NCBI GenBank assembly: GCA_045601305.1
Contig: JAZRZG010000030.1
Coordinates: 1 to 51,803 of the forward strand
Direction: 5' to 3'
DNA: 51,803 bases
Source of the DNA: Equadaptatus sp045601305
GTDB taxonomy: Bacteria; Synergistota; Synergistia; Synergistales; Synergistaceae
Part shown: positions 48,804 to 51,803 of the stretch, piece by piece
Position numbering within the stretch: position 1 is the first letter of the stretch
Layout: every line of letters starts with the position of its first letter
Program-made: the position numbers and the translations under genes
The notes under the pieces: model-generated
Database searches by the model: none
What the model saw: only the letters and a program-made list of their open reading frames with translations
Told to the model about the DNA's origin: nothing

Positions 48804-49277
48804 CTAACGGCAGTATTTGTTTTCCAGTTCGAGCAGCTTTTGTTTCATTTCCGTTCCGTAAGCGTAGCCGGTTAATTTACCGTCTGCGCCGATTACCCTG
48901 TGGCAGGGAACAATTATACATATCGGATTTCTGTTGCAGGCGCTTCCCGCGGCGCGGCATGCCCTCGGACTGCCGGCGAGAGCCGCAAGCTGATTGTACG
49001 CAACAGTTGTCCCGTACGGAATTTTTTGCAAAGCACTCCATATTTTCAGCTGAAATTTCGTGCCGCGCAGTTTCAGCGGCAGAGTGAAATTTAATCTTTT
49101 GCCGCCGAAATATTCCTCAAGCTGCCTTTTCGCCGCAAGTAGCAACGCTGTTTCGCGCTGTTTGCCGAAGAGAGCGGCGTGTTTTGACACAGCAGTAATG
49201 GCGCCGTCCTCTTCAGTAATTATCAGTTTTCCCGCAAGCTGAAAGTTATATTCAAGATAACTAATCATTGTACACAA
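48804..49277 (-). CDS. ogt: Methylated-DNA--[protein]-cysteine S-methyltransferase (Ogt)
   Basis: 157 aa from TTG 49277. This start directly follows the TGA of the glycosylase gene and has gggaga 6 nt upstream; ATG 49268 is the alternative but is too far from the SD. The helix-turn-helix PYGTTVAYNQLAALAGSPRACRAAG and the active-site IIVPCHRVIGADG are diagnostic; the PCHR cysteine accepts the alkyl group from O6-alkylguanine. The segment before PCHR reads SACNRNPI. It is translated together with the 3-methyladenine glycosylase as a DNA alkylation-repair pair. Confidence 0.9.
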   Translation of the reverse strand: MCTMISYLEYNFQLAGKLIITEEDGAITAVSKHAALFGKQRETALLLAAKRQLEEYFGGKRLNFTLPLKLRGTKFQLKIWSALQKIPYGTTVAYNQLAALAGSPRACRAAGSACNRNPICIIVPCHRVIGADGKLTGYAYGTEMKQKLLELENKYCR

Positions 49278-49964
49278 TCAATCTCTCCCAAGAGCAGTTC
49301 CCTTGCGGCCGGAAGCTTTTTTGAGTTTGCCTGTCCGTTTGGCTTCAAGCTCATTGTCAACCGCCGCTTCCCAAAGATACAGCGAAGCGGTTGTGCCGTA
49401 CGGCGACCAGCGCTTTGCAAGCCTGTCAAATTTTTCTTTTGTAAGTTCTTTCAGACCGTAAAGATTCATAACGCCTCGGCGGATTGCAAGGTCGCCGTAG
49501 CTTGTAACGTCCTGACGGCAGAAGCAGAACATCAGAAGCATCTCGACCGTCCAGCGTCCGACGCCGCGAATTTTTAGCAGCCGTTCCGCGATTTCTTCAT
49601 CGCTGAGCCTGTCAAGTTCATCAAATTCAAGCTGACCGCCGCAGGCAAGTTTTGTTATTCCGATTATATATTCAGCCTTGCGCGCTGAAAGCCCGCAGCT
49701 TTTCAGCTGTTCAGCCGTGACGTTTTTGAAATTCTCCGGCGTTATCCTGCCAAGCGTGCTGACAACGCGTTTTTCAATAGCTTCAGCGGCAGGCGTTGCT
49801 ATCTGCTGTACTATTACGGAGGAAACAAGCGCGTGAAACAGCGTTTCATAAGCGTACACGGTTATTTTGCCGTGCCGCGCGATAAATTCTCCGAGCCTCT
49901 TGTCGCGTCTGCTCAAGTATTTAATTTTTTCGTCATCTGCCGCGCCGTTTTCAAGCGGTTTCAT
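49278..49964 (-). CDS. DNA-3-methyladenine glycosylase (AlkA-like, HhH-GPD)
   Basis: 228 aa from the ATG at 49964, preceded by a perfect ggaggg; a longer in-frame start at 50036 is less well placed. HhH-GPD fold: LVSSVIVQQIATPAAEAI, the helix-hairpin-helix LLKIRGVGRWTVEMLLMF, and the catalytic Asp in YGDLAIRRG. It removes alkylated purines such as 3-methyladenine. A minus-strand tataat (49995-49990) lies 26 nt upstream of the start. It is coupled to ogt. Confidence 0.87.
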   Translation of the reverse strand: MKPLENGAADDEKIKYLSRRDKRLGEFIARHGKITVYAYETLFHALVSSVIVQQIATPAAEAIEKRVVSTLGRITPENFKNVTAEQLKSCGLSARKAEYIIGITKLACGGQLEFDELDRLSDEEIAERLLKIRGVGRWTVEMLLMFCFCRQDVTSYGDLAIRRGVMNLYGLKELTKEKFDRLAKRWSPYGTTASLYLWEAAVDNELEAKRTGKLKKASGRKGTALGRD

Positions 49965-50036
49965 TCCGCACCCTCCCTCCGTTTCGGACATTATAGCAAA
50001 TATTCTTTGCAACGGTTGAATATTGTGCTTTGACAC

Positions 50037-50503
50037 ACGGTCTGAGTTTACACGAGCTGTATTTTTTGAAAAAATTGGGTTCTATACAGAAAAATGTGAG
50101 ATAAAAGTTTCACGTGGTTCATCCCATTTTGTTGTGAGATTTTGAATTAAGTAAGGTATAAACATTGAAAACCGTGCTTTAAAGGTGTAAAAGCCTGCTA
50201 TGCGAGTTTTGTTAGATTGCACAGAAATTGTGAGATGAAAAATACTATCCGGACACTCAATATCAGCCGTCCTAAAAAACATTCCACGTCAAAGTGTGAA
50301 GAAGCATGATTTTTCTCCTCAAAATAGCTACCTAATTTTGAAAAAGTTCAAATTTATTTTCAGAGTGACACACGTCTGTCTATGTATCTTCGTATAATCG
50401 AGTTGTGAGGTTGAGGTCTCAGGCGAAGGAGTGTTGTTCGCAACGGACTGACAACCGGAGAAAATAATACGGCGAAAGCCGTTATATAAAGGAGGAAACA
50501 TGT
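50037..50503. other. Intergenic region and leader of the ankyrin gene
   Basis: About 470 bp without a gene. The left two thirds are AT-rich, with scattered tgtgaga words (near 50096, 50141 and 50230). A tataat at 50393-50398 has no clear -35 at normal spacing. The transcript leader would then hold the hairpin acggc-gaaa-gccgt (50469-50482) just before the ggagg of the ankyrin gene. Confidence 0.45.
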
Positions 50504-51232
50504 ATGGATACTAATGAAGTCGTAAAGAGTTTGATTTCGCTGCTTGAGGACAAGGGAGATGAACTGCTGCTGGCTGCAGTGGAGGAGTCGCCGGCTGAGC
50601 TTGTAAAAATTCTGCTTGACGCAGGCGCTGACCCCAACGCGGTTGACGATGACGGCAATCCCGCGCTCTGCAAAGCTGCGGAAGCAGAGGACGCGGAGTC
50701 TGTAAAAATGCTGCTTGACGCGGGTGCTGATGTGAATGCTGAAGACGGAGACGACAGAAGCGCGCTGCGTATAGCCTTTGACAATGAGGACACGGAAATT
50801 ATGGGGCTTTTGCTTGCGGCAGGGGCAGACAGTGATATTGTGAACGGCGATGATGATACGCTTCTGGCTGCCGCTGTGGAGAATGGGAATGCCGCTGTTG
50901 TGAAGGTTCTGCTTGACGGTGGCGCGGACGCTGACGCGTGCGATGACGACGGAAATTCCGCGTTGTCTTTGGCAGTTGCCGAAGGAAATACAGAGATCGT
51001 AAAGCTCTTGCTTGACGGAGGCGCAGACGCTGACGCTTCAGATGAAGACAGTAATCCTGCGATTTGTACTGCAGCGTATAAGGGCAACGCTGAAATGGTG
51101 AAACTGCTGCTTGACGCGGGCGCTGATTATGACGCTGAAGACAATGACGGCGATACCGCGCTTTCAATCGCGGTCGCGGCTAAAAATTCAAATGTTGCCA
51201 AGCTGCTTATTGAAGCCGACGCTCTTGAATAG
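50504..51232 (+). CDS. Acidic ankyrin-repeat protein
   Basis: 242 aa, SD aaggagg 8 nt before ATG. Six to seven ankyrin repeats of about 33 residues fill the protein. They have the usual LLLDAGADxNAxDxDGxxAL core (from about residue 20 to the end). No signal peptide or membrane segment, so it is probably cytoplasmic. It is extremely rich in Asp, Glu and Ala and the repeats are very alike, which suggests recent internal amplification. Such proteins bind other proteins; the partner is unknown. It is a single gene between the repair pair and the rRNA operon. Confidence 0.85.
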   Translation: MDTNEVVKSLISLLEDKGDELLLAAVEESPAELVKILLDAGADPNAVDDDGNPALCKAAEAEDAESVKMLLDAGADVNAEDGDDRSALRIAFDNEDTEIMGLLLAAGADSDIVNGDDDTLLAAAVENGNAAVVKVLLDGGADADACDDDGNSALSLAVAEGNTEIVKLLLDGGADADASDEDSNPAICTAAYKGNAEMVKLLLDAGADYDAEDNDGDTALSIAVAAKNSNVAKLLIEADALE

Positions 51233-51361
51233 CGCTGAATAACAATGGAAGTGAATTTATATGCTGCCGCGATAGTAATATAGGCAGTGTGACTGCCCGT
51301 AAACGCGAGGTTAAGGAAAATTGTGTTCTATATAATGTGGTAGGGAAGTGTTCGTTAAACA

Positions 51362-51392
51362 GCCGGTTGGGGTATGCCCCGCCGGCGTTTTG
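51362..51392 (+). terminator. Terminator between the ankyrin gene and the rRNA operon
   Basis: gccgg (51362-51366) pairs with ccggc (51382-51386), with an inner gggg/cccc stem and tatg loop, followed by gttttgttctt. Upstream, ggcagt-gtg-actgcc (51283-51297) is another small hairpin. Confidence 0.7.
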
Positions 51393-51399
51393 TTCTTAC

Positions 51400-51539
51400 T
51401 GTCAGATGATAACAAATTAAGATTGAACATATAAACATAAGTTAATATCTTAATAAATAATAAACAATAATTCAGTAAAAATTTTCTCAACAAATTTTTT
51501 CAAAAAGTGGTTGACAAACCATTCAAAGGAGAGTAATAT
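51400..51539 (+). promoter_or_regulatory. rRNA operon promoter with AT-rich upstream region
   Basis: ttgaca (51511-51516), a 17-bp spacer and taatat (51534-51539), preceded by about 100 bp of very AT-rich DNA that could act as an UP element. The 16S gene starts about 140 nt downstream, leaving a processed leader. Confidence 0.8.
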
Positions 51540-51681
51540 ATCTCCCGTTGCGCGTCCGGCGCCCCAAAGAGGAGGGCTGAACGAGCAGCAGGCACCATGA
51601 AAGAAGAATAAGGGCAAAAAGAGAAGAAAACCAGCTTAAGAAGCGGTAGCCAGTAAAAGACTATGAGTTACGATCCGGAAT

Positions 51682-51803
<122 letters not shown>

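Overview
The window is a stretch of bacterial chromosome of moderate GC, almost fully coding, running from a decayed surface-protein gene at the left edge to the 5' end of a 16S rRNA gene at the right edge. The organism is a diderm with low-GC Gram-positive-like housekeeping. It has an OmpH/Skp periplasmic chaperone and the remains of a YadA-type outer-membrane anchor. It also has CtsR/ClpC, RNase J, CsaB pyruvyl transferase, a DUF4321-Maf pair and a DUF5693 protein. This combination, with the gene orders rimO-pgpA-cinA-thpR-recA and ftsE-ftsX-envC-ctpA, fits Synergistota best. Negativicutes are the main alternative. This placement rests on gene content read by eye, not on a tree.

Layout. 0-5.6 kb: adhesin remnant, ttcA (tRNA thiolation), a membrane methyltransferase-like protein, two metallohydrolases and a YgiQ radical SAM protein. 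5.6-9.7 kb: ompH, plsY, ctsR and a clpC that lacks most of its middle domain. 9.7-9.9 kb: tRNA-Gln and tRNA-Glu on the minus strand. 10.1-22.1 kb: a long plus-strand envelope block (RNase J, Na/Pi transporter, uppP, DUF4321, maf, DUF5693, csaB, ftsE, ftsX, an EnvC-like LytM peptidase, ctpA) that joins lipid-carrier recycling, cell-wall polymer pyruvylation and division-linked peptidoglycan cleavage. 22.2-22.65 kb: five tRNAs (Val, Asp, Phe, Gly, Gly).

22.7-30.1 kb is an AT-rich accessory island directly behind the tRNA cluster. It holds three closely spaced genes: a GIY-YIG-like protein, a CASTOR/POLLUX-like two-TM channel with two Rossmann/RCK-type domains and a C-terminal RyR domain, and a 1173-aa TIR-STAND-TPR protein. 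My reading is a TIR-triggered, ion-channel-executed immune or signalling module. It is the most interesting part of the window. Upstream lies a small regulatory-looking region with a palindrome on a promoter and two tiny overlapping ORFs. Downstream are a strong terminator and about 0.9 kb of non-coding, repeat-like DNA.

31-44.5 kb: iron uptake (FeoA-FeoB fusion plus a separate FeoA), a BMP-type solute-binding protein, ychF, an orphan HicB, a DUF4143 ATPase next to a 35-bp repeat, typA, a DUF815 ATPase, a PdxA-DUF1537 kinase pair (probable four-carbon sugar-acid catabolism) and a DedA protein. 44.6-48.7 kb: rimO, pgpA, cinA/pncC, thpR, recA. 48.8-50.0 kb: minus-strand alkylation-repair pair (3-methyladenine glycosylase, ogt). 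50.5-51.2 kb: acidic ankyrin-repeat protein. 51.4-51.8 kb: rRNA promoter region and 16S start. Many plus-strand genes start at an internal ATG, GTG or TTG chosen by Shine-Dalgarno spacing; those choices are stated entry by entry.
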